Part shown: one piece after another, positions 9,006 to 17,788 of the stretch
Position numbering within the stretch: the first letter of the stretch is position 1
Layout: every line of letters begins with the position of its first letter
Made by a program: the position numbers and the translations under genes
Assembly: GCA_001687465.1 (NCBI GenBank)
Contig: LVLI01000337.1
Span: 1 to 26,889 of the forward strand
Length of the DNA stretch: 26,889 nucleotides
Direction: 5' to 3'
DNA from: Halocafeteria seosinensis
Lineage: Eukaryota > Sar > Bigyra > Bicosoecida
Notes under the pieces: generated by a model
What the model saw: the letters and a program-made list of their open reading frames with translations, nothing else
Databases searched by the model: none
What the model was told of the DNA's origin: nothing

Positions 9006-10277
9006 TTACTGAACTTTAGGCCGAATGCTATTGTAGTGATCACCTGTAGCATAGTAATGAGTATGAAAACTAATCCTCAATAGAGGCCCACCCTCGTCTT
9101 CTCCGAAACAGTCTTTTGAAACATCCCTAGCAGACACACTGCTCCCTCTAGCTCTTTGGAGTATCTCGTCAAATTCTTGGTCTTCTGTGCATTTCGAAGC
9201 AACATTATTGATTGTCTGTTCGCTCGCTCTCCACACTTCAATCGGGCAGGCGAGAATGTGAGAGAGTGCGACAATTTCAGGTTGTCCTCCCCACTTCTTT
9301 CCTGAAGTGTCTGCGATTTGCATGCAATAGTCATGGAAATCAAGTCCATCTCCAGTTTCGGCGGAACCAAACAAGAGAAATGGTTCAAACGTTTCTTGGT
9401 TTCGAGATATATAGTCTGCTGAGGCGACCCGTAAAACACAGTGTGGCGTCTCAAGCGAAGCACCACTACTGCTCGCCTGCCGGAGTGGAGATCCTTGAGC
9501 TTTCGTCCGAAGAATCGACACTTTGTCGGTCAACTCGAGCTGTTGTAGCTGATCCGCCACGGCACGGAAAAGACAGTTGCCATCTGCCGCCACGGGTGAA
9601 ACTTGTAAGTCTAATTCCTCCAGCGCCACTCGTAACGTGGCCAATTCACATAATCGCATATCTGGTCCCTTGTCCATATTCTGGGCTAATCGTCTCAATT
9701 CTTCCCGTTCCTGCTCCTTTTTCTCCCGGCGTTTCTGAGCACGAGTCTTCTTCTTCCCCCGCCCCTGTACGGCATCATCTGTTTTTGTGCGTCCACCATC
9801 ACCATGATTGCCAGCCCCCTCTCCATTACATGTACCTCCTCCTGTTGCATGCCCATCATCTGCAGGGTCACTTGTCGGTGGATAAATGACTTCCAAGGGG
9901 ATACCCGCCAGTCCATCCTCTTCCTCCCCCTTTTCTTCCTCTTGCTGCTGCTCCTCCTCTTCTTCTTCTTCTTGCTGCTCCTTGGCTTCTTGTATCTCCT
10001 TGGCGTGTTTCTGCCGTAATTCCTCCGTCATGTCCTTGATCTGCTGCTCCATGGACGCCGGGGACAGCTTCTTGTTGCGCTTTACTTGCTTAATGCGCGT
10101 TTGCAAGAACTGGAATAAAACCCAAGTAAATAAACTAGCATATATCCATGTGGAGCTATTTGGGAGGAAAGGACGTACTTTTTCTTCCATTTTATGCCTC
10201 TGTCGCAATTTAGCAGGAATGGCGCTTTCAGCGCCTTCCTCCTCGCAGGTGTTATTATTGGTACTGCTCATCATCAT
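9006..10277 (-). CDS. OTU-domain deubiquitinase, OTUD6-like
   Basis: Two exons: 10277-10179 and 10109-9006. The 69-bp intron (10110-10178, GTACGTCC...ATTCCAG) is a multiple of three and has no in-frame stop, so a plain ORF reads straight through it and gains a false 23-residue hydrophobic segment. Spliced length is 400 residues. The order matches OTUD6/yeast OTU2: an N-terminal coiled coil beginning LRQRHKMEEK, a long Glu/Gln-rich low-complexity stretch, a KKKTRAQKRREKKEQER basic helix, then the OTU domain from about residue 200. Catalytic Cys212 lies in ADGNCLFRAV (Asp209 before it), and the C-terminal GDHYNSI supplies the catalytic His. Members of this family remove ubiquitin, in yeast from 40S ribosomal proteins. 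Three consecutive ATGs open the frame. Confidence 0.9.
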   Translation of the reverse strand: MMMSSTNNNTCEEEGAESAIPAKLRQRHKMEEKVRPFLPNSSTWIYASLFTWVLFQFLQTRIKQVKRNKKLSPASMEQQIKDMTEELRQKHAKEIQEAKEQQEEEEEEEQQQEEEKGEEEDGLAGIPLEVIYPPTSDPADDGHATGGGTCNGEGAGNHGDGGRTKTDDAVQGRGKKKTRAQKRREKKEQEREELRRLAQNMDKGPDMRLCELATLRVALEELDLQVSPVAADGNCLFRAVADQLQQLELTDKVSILRTKAQGSPLRQASSSGASLETPHCVLRVASADYISRNQETFEPFLLFGSAETGDGLDFHDYCMQIADTSGKKWGGQPEIVALSHILACPIEVWRASEQTINNVASKCTEDQEFDEILQRARGSSVSARDVSKDCFGEDEGGPLLRISFHTHYYATGDHYNSIRPKVQ

Positions 10278-10759
10278 GTATTGATTGAGCTCTCAAGACA
10301 CATGCATACATACTGTAGTTACATATACATATATATTGAACAACAGCAACAAGTACGGGGGTATGGGTTTTCTCAAGTTTTCGACCAAACCCTCTCGTTC
10401 TCTCGACTCACGGAAGACGAATGGTGTGGTTCCACAAGTACCACTGACAGTCCACTGACAGTCCACTGTCCAAACACAAAACTTCTACACTTGGTTCATG
10501 CAAACTACTTCTATTGGGTTCTGCATTCACACATGATACACATAAAAGATAACAAGAAGCTGTATACTGTTTCTATGGGTGGCCATGTGGTATGTATGGT
10601 CGGAAGTTTCAAACTAACTGAGGCTACCCCCCTTCAGCGAGGCAGCTGCTTGCAGTGCTGACGAGGCCACGCTGCAAGGCAGTCTCGCATTGAGCCAAAA
10701 CAAGATGGCCAGTTCCCTATTCAACCACTTCGGCTTATCCAAAGACAAGCAGTTTGAAC
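10278..10759. other. Interval between OTU gene start and ligase gene end
   Basis: 482 bp. No gene is supported: the plus-strand frames here are Cys/His-rich and patternless, and one overlaps the ligase coding exon antisense. The only repeat is CCACTGACAGT twice in tandem plus a third partial copy at about 10441-10470. Presumably this contains the OTU promoter and the ligase 3' UTR. Confidence 0.4.
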
Positions 10760-13700
10760 TCAAAGTAATCTGTAAGGACTCGTCTCGAGTACACTGCCCG
10801 ATTGGTAACTATCGTGCACCCACTGGGATTGGAGTACAGTGCACCCATCTGGAAGAGGCCAGTTGGATACTTCCTCCAGATCTGTGACGCTCTCGTCCAC
10901 AAAGACGTGGGTCACGTTGTCGTCCAATTCCTCCGCGGTACAACCTCCTTGGAGACGATAGAGGAGGTTAGCCATAACCAAAGAGTTCATACCAGCGTCC
11001 TCCGAACGCCACTCCATTCCACCAAAGTAAGCACAAATTCCAGAGAATCGCATGCGAAAGAAAGGCTCTTCTTCGAATAAGGGGTTCAACTCGTCACAAC
11101 TATCAACAGATGCGTCAAGATCGTCTGGTACGGCATTTAGAATTTGTTTCATGTCGTCCACTCCCACTTCCCGAGTAAAGTGATCTCCATATTGATCAGT
11201 GACAAATTTCATTGCCTCCTTCGTTGCTTTAGATGCCACAATCGCATGAGACTTTTCGACGGGCACAAGTTTTCCAGCCTTGTAGCAATCAAGCAGCCAT
11301 TGAGGACTCAAAACATCAATGTCGACATTACACTTTTCCATATACTTGATTAAATTCCGAAGAGCAATATTTTGCCTACTTGCAGCAATGGCCAGTTCCG
11401 TATCGGTTCCCGAAAATGCTTTTCGTACCTTGCCGCCTAGCTCCTCGATTAAGGTATCAATCTTTGACTGGGAACGAATTTCCTCCGGAAGCGACCGTAT
11501 CTCTTTGGTATTCAATGGTATCGAGTATACACCTTTTCCGTCTAGAATGTTCAAAGAAACCTCGCCAGTTGCTGTGGGAACCCCAAACCGATCAGCCACT
11601 TCTTGGCCACTTTTCTGCTTCTTGGTGGCGGCAGCCCCTGTCGCCTTACGACGTTTCAACAATTTATACGAACCATCTTCCTGCGTCTTGGACATTTTAC
11701 CACCTTTTTGCTGCCATATCTTCCTTAATTCAGCAACCGTATCAGCTTCGGAAACGAGCTGCGACAGTGGATACTGGGTAAATAAAAAGGCAGAGAAATC
11801 GTAGCAGCAGGTTAACCACAAACCTTGTCGTCTCTCCGGCGAAGCACACGGGGAAAGCGAAGATAGTAACCACTGTTCATATCTGTACTAGGAACTAACT
11901 CAGCTCCTACAAGTTCTAATACAATACTATTCTTGGGTTCGACGACTACATCAGGTACTTCTTCGGCGGTCCGGGGACTCCAGCCGCATAAAAACTCAGG
12001 CATCTGAATGTCCCTATTGGCTGTACTATCTCGACGAGGTACCCTGCGACAAAATGTCAGTTGTTAATGTTATCGTCGATGAATTACGCACAATATAGTT
12101 GATTGACACATACTTTTTCCAAAAGTCTCGTAATCGCTCCTGAATTTCGAGGAGTTCCTCTCTATTGTATCCACTACCTACTTTACACAGGACACGCCAC
12201 TTCTTCGGCAATCGCGTACGTCCGTCTTGAGGATTTACGGCGGAACTAGAAGGAGCTTCGTACTCTTCCTCAGCTTCGAATCCACCTGAAGGGTCGGCGA
12301 CAGCCACAAGAAAGTGGGAAATCCCTGAACGGCGAGCACCCTCCGCATAGTATCCTCCTACAATCACCACATCTAGCGTATCTGCAGCGCCCTCCATGTA
12401 TTCAGGTTTTACTTTGACCCAGCTACCCTTCCTATCCCCTGGAGTATAAGTGGAATTACATTGTTTCACAACGATTCCCTCAGCCTGTCGGTTGATGGAG
12501 TCTTCGAAGTATTTCACCACAGCCTCCTCCTGTTCGCTTTGGATCTCCGTTGCCACAAGGTTTCCTTCCATCCTCTCAATTTTCAGCGGCTTATCAATAA
12601 TCAACCGATGGAGCCACTGCTTACGGTATTCAAGAGACTGTCCCGTCATATCACCCTCTGGTACCTGCTCATCGTCTGTTTCAACTTTCACATTATTCGC
12701 CCAAAGTATATCAAATACCTTGTAACACATCCATTTATGAGCACTATCACCCATCTCCTGCTGCTCTAACACAACAGTTCTATTCTGACCAAACGGAAGG
12801 AAGCATCCCATATCAGAGTCCCATGCCATCATCTCTCCATCGAGAATGACATCCTCAGCTAAAACACACTCACTGAACTCTTTCTGGAACACATTAGCAT
12901 AGTCAATTAGAGAGTTGCAATTGCGGGAAAACATCAAAACGTTGTCACCTTGCTTGTGCGCTACCACTCTTTCACCATCCAGTTTGTCTTCTACACGGAA
13001 CTTTTGCAGCAAACCAGTCTTATCGCGAAAGAGTTGGGAGGTTTTAGAAGCAGGATCGAGATCCTGGCGCTTGCAAAGCATGGGGTAAAACGGCTTACCC
13101 AACGATATCGAGGAGAATATGCGTTTTTTCGAATTACGAATCTCTTCGTCCTCCACTAGTTCACGTAGGTTGGGATTATTGTTGTAAACTTCAGGAGCAT
13201 CGGGATGAAGGAATGACAGCAGCTGCACTAAGACGGTAAAGCAACGATCCTGTTCACAAGCAGTGCACCATCACATGGGAGTGAACACGCACTTTTTCAT
13301 GACGCAGCCCAATTTTCAGATCCTTGAGGATGATTCGAACTAGCCATTTATTCTCTCGAGCGTTCAAATTGAAAATAGCCTGCTTGATAAGCTCCTTTTT
13401 CTTGTCAGAGTTGTCTGCAGCGTTAGAGAGGTTGTCAAGCCATTCGTTTACATCCTCAATCGTCCAGTTGCTATATTTCGAAGGACAATATCCTTGTAAA
13501 ATCTCTCGTTCAAGAACAGTGGCGAAATCCCCTGCCGTTGCTCCGGTAGCCGATCCCGTCTGCTTGTTAGGATCACGATACTGTAGTACACTCTTTGCCT
13601 TTGAGTTTGCAGTTGATAATCCCACAGCTTCAATATAGAGTCTGAAATGAACAGTGTCGCACTCGTAGATTTAGCTTGACCATTTATTTTTCTTAGTTTC

Positions 13701-14165
13701 TGTTGCTTGGATTACTCACTTCCCAATTGTCTTCTCCTGCATGCCGTAATTTCTTCGTTCCAAGTCCTGAGCCGGAAGTAGTAGTCTCAAGTAGGGGAAA
13801 ATCGATTGACCTTGCTGGACCAACATGAAGCAGAGAACTTAAAAGTGAGGGAGGAATAACTACCGCAAAGCTAAATTTGACTGACCAAAAATAATTCCCG
13901 CAGTTTCAAATCTAAGAAAAATGCCGGTCGACTGCACACTTCCGTGCCATCATACTTTCATAATAGAGGTGTCCGACGCTCGCAAAGTAAACGTACTTGG
14001 GGGGCTTAATATCCATGGCACGATCGAGACGGCCACAAAGCGTACTGCACACGCACACACACACACACACCATATTACAATGAGCTCGATCTCTCCTCTT
14101 TGGGGAGAAGGTACAAGATCTTACCTGAACCGTATTTCCTCAATGTTTTTTGGCCCACCTGCCAT
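10760..14165 (-). CDS. LIG4: DNA ligase IV (ATP-dependent, NHEJ)
   Basis: Secure exons on the minus strand: 14165-14125 (ATG), 14044-13997, 13814-13720, 13641-13293, 13222-12114, 12043-11824, 11773-10760. The link between 13997 and 13814 is ambiguous. Model A uses a 26-nt exon 13911-13886 joined to 13837. Model B extends exon 2 to 13956 and joins 13886 to 13814. Both keep phase, and model A gives 974 residues. Domains in order: N-terminal DNA-binding domain (FSTLCGRLDRAM, YLRLLLPAQDLERRNYG, KWLVRIILKDLKIG); nucleotidyltransferase with adenylated Lys in EDKLDGER (about residue 274); motif IV ILDGEMMAWD; EGIVVKQ and WVKVKPEY; an OB fold ending LRFPRVLRRRDDK; then tandem BRCT domains flanking an XRCC4-binding-type linker. 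The BRCT pair separates it from ligases I and III. It seals double-strand breaks with XRCC4 in the nucleus. Confidence 0.93.
14045..14124 (-). repeat. Ligase IV intron 1 carrying a (CA)n/(GT)n microsatellite
   Basis: The plus strand has about eight CA units (14054-14070). Read on the gene's strand this is a GT run directly upstream of the GTGTGCAG acceptor of exon 2, filling the place of a polypyrimidine tract. The intron opens with GTAAGATC and is 80 bp long. Confidence 0.75.
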
Positions 14166-14642
14166 GTTGGCAGCATGCACGGCCGTCTTCTCTACACGGC
14201 TCATCGTTGTCCGTGTTTGTACGGGGCTCTCTGTATTCTATATACAAGCACGAAAAACTTCAGCTCTTCCTGTCTTGTGAAGCCGAAAAGTTATTCGCGT
14301 TTTCCCCTATTATACCATCTGCATTCTTAGGAGGAGCGTTGGGTAACAACTGGAATCAATATCAATACATTCGGTAAGGGGCATTGTACACCTAATATCG
14401 ATATTGCAGCTTGTACAGAAGAGAAGATGTCCCTAACTTCAACCTACGAACTCCATGACGCGGTAGCAGATCCGCGTCCTTGCTCACACACACACATACA
14501 CAAAAGCGTATGACATCAATGTGCAAACGAACAAGATACACCGCAATACATGTAGTGAGTGAAATAGATGATAAGAATGTGGATTCTTGCCGTACTCTAC
14601 AGATTGCGAGGAGTCTTGGTGTAGTCTACCATATGCCACAGC
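14166..14642. other. Interval between ligase IV start and RPLP0 end
   Basis: 477 bp containing the ligase promoter and the RPLP0 3' UTR. A second short CA run lies at about 14485-14496. Plus-strand frames in 13921-14377 overlap ligase exons antisense and change frame repeatedly, so they are not credible genes. Confidence 0.4.
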
Positions 14643-15748
14643 TTAATCACTGTCGCTGTCATCAAAGAGCCCACCAGCTCCGCCAGCGTCGTCAGATGAT
14701 TCTTCCTCTTCTTCTTCAGCGGCAGCAGCACCACCAGCGGCTGCACCTCCACCAGCAGCGGGGGCAGCAGCAACAAAGTTGGAGGGATCGTTAAGGAAGT
14801 CCTCGAACTCTTTGACCTTGTCAAACTTGTAATCCGTCTCCATACCAATAGCCAAGAGTGCTTTGAACGCCTTGTTGAGGGAATGAGGCATAGATGCCAT
14901 TGTGGGATAACCGATCTCCATACCAATTGCAGCAAGGACGCTCCCAGCGGTGCTCAATTTCTTCATCACGTCATCCTCAGTCACATCCAAGCAAGCAGCA
15001 TCAAAGACGTCACCGCTTTGGTAGATTGTGCGAACCTTGAACCCATAAGTGAACGGTTTGATACCCAATTTCTCCAAAAGAGCGGCTTGAGAAGCGGTCA
15101 CGCGGTCTCCTTCACGAATCAAGTGAACGCGGGACACCATCTCAATTTGACCCTTGTTAATCTTGGTGGGGATATCCAAGGCCTGAAACCAAGAAGTCTG
15201 ACCGGGGTCACACCCAGTTCCACCAGGTTCCACAAATACATCCTTAGGAGCGTAAGCACCGACACGAGCGGGAGCAGGTGCCTGTACACGAAAACCAATG
15301 CAAATAGACCCATCTATAAAATCAGTAAAATACAACCAAACAGCGAAAGATTTTACCTACCTTGTTAGCGCTCACAACCTCACGGATTTGGGAAGGATCC
15401 TCATTGGTGAACACAAATCCAATGTTTCCTTGGACTTCTGGGAGGAGATTTTCGACGGGATGGCCAGGGTTGTCTCTCAAGAAGTCACGCAACACTTTAC
15501 GGATGGTTGTCTGTGATTCGTTTACATATCCATTGATTTATACACGTACGAAAACAACCCCATAGACTGCGTATGTCACTTACGTTCTTTCCCATCATGA
15601 TAGTAGCACGCCCTCTCAGGTCGTTACGGACTTGTTGCATTTGCAGGGAGGCCACATTATCGGCTTGAGCAATCAAGATATTTTCATGTTGCTCGACCAA
15701 TTCAATGAGGCGCTGCCCATACTGACGCTTCTTCTCGCTTACTGGCAT
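14643..15748 (-). CDS. RPLP0: 60S acidic ribosomal protein P0 (uL10)
   Basis: Three exons: 15748-15584, 15510-15361 and 15281-14643, with introns of 73 bp (GTAAGTG...TCACAG) and 79 bp (GTAGGT...GTACAG), both phase 0. The product is 317 residues, the usual P0 length. It forms the base of the ribosomal stalk, binds 28S rRNA with its N-terminal domain and recruits P1/P2 for elongation-factor GTPase activation. Visible family blocks: MGKN, RDFLRDNPGHPVENLLPEV, GFVFTNEDP, a PGQTSWFQAL segment, KINKGQIE, and the KPFTYGF block. An Ala/Gly hinge and acidic tail follow. The tail ends GGLFDDSDSD, whereas most eukaryotic P0 proteins end exactly at GFGLFD. A 5' UTR intron is possible (TTTGCAG about 45 bp upstream of the ATG). 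Confidence 0.96.
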
Positions 15749-16142
15749 CTTGAACTTGCGGGAGGAGGTAGATAGATCAAAAAAGCCACAACTGCAAATG
15801 TGCAAGATAAGTAATCAATAAACTAACATAAAATCGTTTGCTAAATGGCAATGAATATACACATCTCATATCATGTGGGAGTGGGGGTGTCAGCTCATCT
15901 CCAATCCCATGCCTCAGGGCTCATCCCCACGTTTCCCATTCCCACAGTGTCAATCTTTAGGCTCATCAGCTCTTCATCTCCCAGCCGGAAGACCACAATA
16001 TGTTACTCATCTTCTGAATAGAGAGGATAAAGACCGTCCAAAGGCCAGGGAGGCTGCCAAAGGGCTGGTCCAAGAGAACAAAAAGGGTGGCTCAGGAAGA
16101 TCACTTACACTACGGTGTACGCTGGTATTCACTAATGTTCCG

Positions 16143-16236
16143 GAGACTGCGGGTCGCAATCGTCTTTAACCACTTCTTCTCTTCTTGTAGATAGACTATC
16201 TTGAATGGAGACTACGCCTCGCAATCATATTTAACC
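16143..16236 (+). repeat. Direct imperfect 30-bp repeat, 64-bp period
   Basis: GGAGACTGCGGGTCGCAATC... (16142-16171) and GGAGACTACGCCTCGCAATC... (16207-16236) are about 80% identical over 30 bp. In one plus-strand frame both encode RLR(V/L)AI(V/I)FN, with differences that are mostly synonymous or conservative. It could be a duplicated exon segment or a repeated regulatory or RNA element. Confidence 0.6.
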
Positions 16237-16265
16237 GGATAAAGTGATCCTCTTCCAAACCCTCC

Positions 16266-16544
16266 TCAAAAGTGTGCGAAAAGATTGTCCGGTCTCCAGG
16301 AGGTATTATTGTACGGCTCATTCACTGCATATGCCGCTGCTATACTTGTCATAGAGACAGAGCAGACGATACCAAGAGACAGGACGATCTCTCTCTTTGT
16401 GTTTGAGTTTGTAAGTATGCCTCAAGCTGTGCATAGCCCTCCCCAAAGACCCTCGGACCCAGGCTCGTCGCTCCGGGCGCTTTTCGACTGTGTATCAACA
16501 CATTTCTGCCCTGAAAACATGTGGATGTCTTCCTTGGTCGTCAT
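16266..16544 (-). CDS. Possible small membrane protein ORF interrupted by one TGA
   Basis: The ATG (GAAATGACG context) opens 40 codons, then TGA at 16424-16422, and the same frame continues for another 51 codons to a second TGA at 16268-16266. The first half is polar (KEDIHMFSGQKCVDTQSK). The second half has a clear hydrophobic segment (IVLSLGIVCSVSMTSIAAAY) followed by NEPYNNTSWRPDN. The break could be a short intron (for example a 58-bp GTCTTT...AAAGAG), a selenocysteine codon, a pseudogene stop or coincidence. A competing plus-strand frame covers the same bases. No family was recognised. Confidence 0.25.
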
Positions 16545-16667
16545 TTCAACGATTTTCGCTATATTCCGTTGTGGAATGTAATGTTGCAAAGTGGGGAAGG
16601 CATGACTACACCCTCCCCTCCCCCTAGGGGGTGGCTGTGGGAGCCACAAAAAGGGTCAGGGTAGAGT

Positions 16668-16715
16668 CAGTCCCTTGTCCAGAGGGGGATGTAGTACGGC
16701 ACGGACATGGGACTG
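16668..16715. other. Strong hairpin: 13-bp inverted repeat, 22-nt loop
   Basis: CAGTCCCTTGTCC (16668-16680) pairs with GGACATGGGACTG (16703-16715), 12 of 13 positions. Just upstream are the perfect 12-bp palindrome CCCCCTAGGGGG (about 16619-16630) and a smaller GTGGCT/AGCCAC stem (16631-16647). The cluster lies 150-240 bp upstream of the RPS23 ATG. It could be a promoter architecture element or part of a non-coding RNA. No known RNA family motif was found. Confidence 0.55.
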
Positions 16716-16861
16716 TAGTTCAAGGTTATCTTCTTGTATAATGCCGGATATCAGCTCCAACCGAGCGAAATGTCGGGCAAATATTGAATGAAAAGCTTAT
16801 TCCTCACTTTGGATGTGTTAATGCAGAATTTCGAAAGAACCGGACAACACACTAAGCAAAG

Positions 16862-17446
16862 ATGTCGCGTGGGTACGTGCACTGTACTCCATTATAATTG
16901 ATATTTGGGGGCCCTCTAGACACTGATGTTGCCTACTTACTGTGAAATACAGGAAGCCCGCTGGGATGAACGCGGCGCGCAAACTGCGCGACCATCGCCG
17001 TGAACAACGATGGGCTCAGAAAGTATGTCTCGATGGTAGATACAACACTTGGACGCATCGCTATGACTATGCTGCTCTTTGCTCTACAGGCATACAAAAA
17101 GAGTCACAGTATCACCGCCATGAAAGCCAACGCTCTCGGAGGTGCTTCTATGGCCCGTGGAATCGTTCTCGAGAAGATAGGGATTGAAGCGAAGCAGCCT
17201 AACTCGGCTATCCGTAAGAGTGTCCGTGTACAATTGATCAAGAACGGAAAGAAAATTGCCGCTTTTGTACCGCGAGACGGTTGTTTGAACTACGTAGACG
17301 AGAACGATGAAGTCCTCATTGCTGGTTTCGGACGTGCTGGTCACTCCGTTGGTGATATTCCCGGTGTACGGTTTAAAGTCGTCAAGGTTTCTGGAGTTTC
17401 TCTATTAGCGTTATATAAGGAAAAGAAGGAGAAGCCAAGAACCTAA
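16862..17446 (+). CDS. RPS23: 40S ribosomal protein S23 (uS12)
   Basis: Three exons: 16862-16872 (only 11 nt: ATGTCGCGTGG), 16953-17022 and 17090-17446, with introns of 80 bp (GTACGTG...ATACAG) and 67 bp (GTATGTC...CTACAG). The product is 145 residues, against about 143 in animals. It sits in the decoding centre of the small subunit. Conserved blocks: [41 protein letters not shown] with the hydroxylatable proline at about residue 64, [20 protein letters not shown], and the C-terminal [20 protein letters not shown]. Residues 34-50 ([12 protein letters not shown]) differ from the plant/animal form. The tiny first exon means start-codon prediction fails without splicing. Confidence 0.97.
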
Positions 17447-17788
17447 GCATGCGTTGTTTATAAGAGACAGTACATGCTACCTTAACATGTGAACCCGGTA
17501 ATCATCGCTGGCAGCGGCATATAACACATTTTGGGGGTTCTAGTGAGAAGTATCTCAACGAACTCTCGTCCTAACGAAATATACGCTAGGACAAGTAGTT
17601 TTTCCTTTATCCTATTTCTCATTGCGATTTTCTTGTTACATGGAAATCATTTTGAGGCTGTCCATGAAGCTGTAGTATTTGCCGCTCTCGCATCATAGGT
17701 AGCACAACGCTTTATCCGTCCACGCAACCATCCTGCCGAAACCTCCAGGAAACGGCTCCGTGAAAAATTAACCATCATCCACCTTCAG
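17447..17788. other. Convergent 3' interval between RPS23 and NKAP
   Basis: 342 bp containing the 3' UTRs of the RPS23 (+) and NKAP (-) genes. No ORF, RNA gene or notable repeat was seen. Confidence 0.4.

Larger units (their letters stand above)
15749..16861. other. Interval between two ribosomal protein genes; unresolved coding and structured signals
   Basis: 1.1 kb containing the promoters of RPLP0 (left) and RPS23 (right). Three signals cannot be reconciled. First, plus-strand exon-like stretches: a Lys/Glu-rich frame ending near 16124 at a GTATTC donor, then after a 66-bp intron 16191-16242, and an aliphatic frame 16285-16411 ending at GTAAGTATG. Second, a minus-strand frame 16544-16266 broken by one TGA. 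Third, a GC-rich hairpin block at 16618-16716. No tRNA or spliceosomal RNA signature was recognised. One short gene on one strand is likely, but I cannot say which. Confidence 0.4.

Noticed and set aside
9212-10284. Several plus-strand Ser/Cys-rich ORFs
   Set aside because: Antisense to the OTU gene; their Ser and Leu runs mirror its Glu/Gln repeats.
10690-10887. Plus-strand ORF overlapping the ligase IV 3' end
   Set aside because: Its distal half is antisense to the second BRCT domain and it lacks any recognisable motif.
13921-14377. Three overlapping plus-strand ORFs
   Set aside because: They lie antisense to ligase IV exons 1-2 and the CA microsatellite and have no family similarity.
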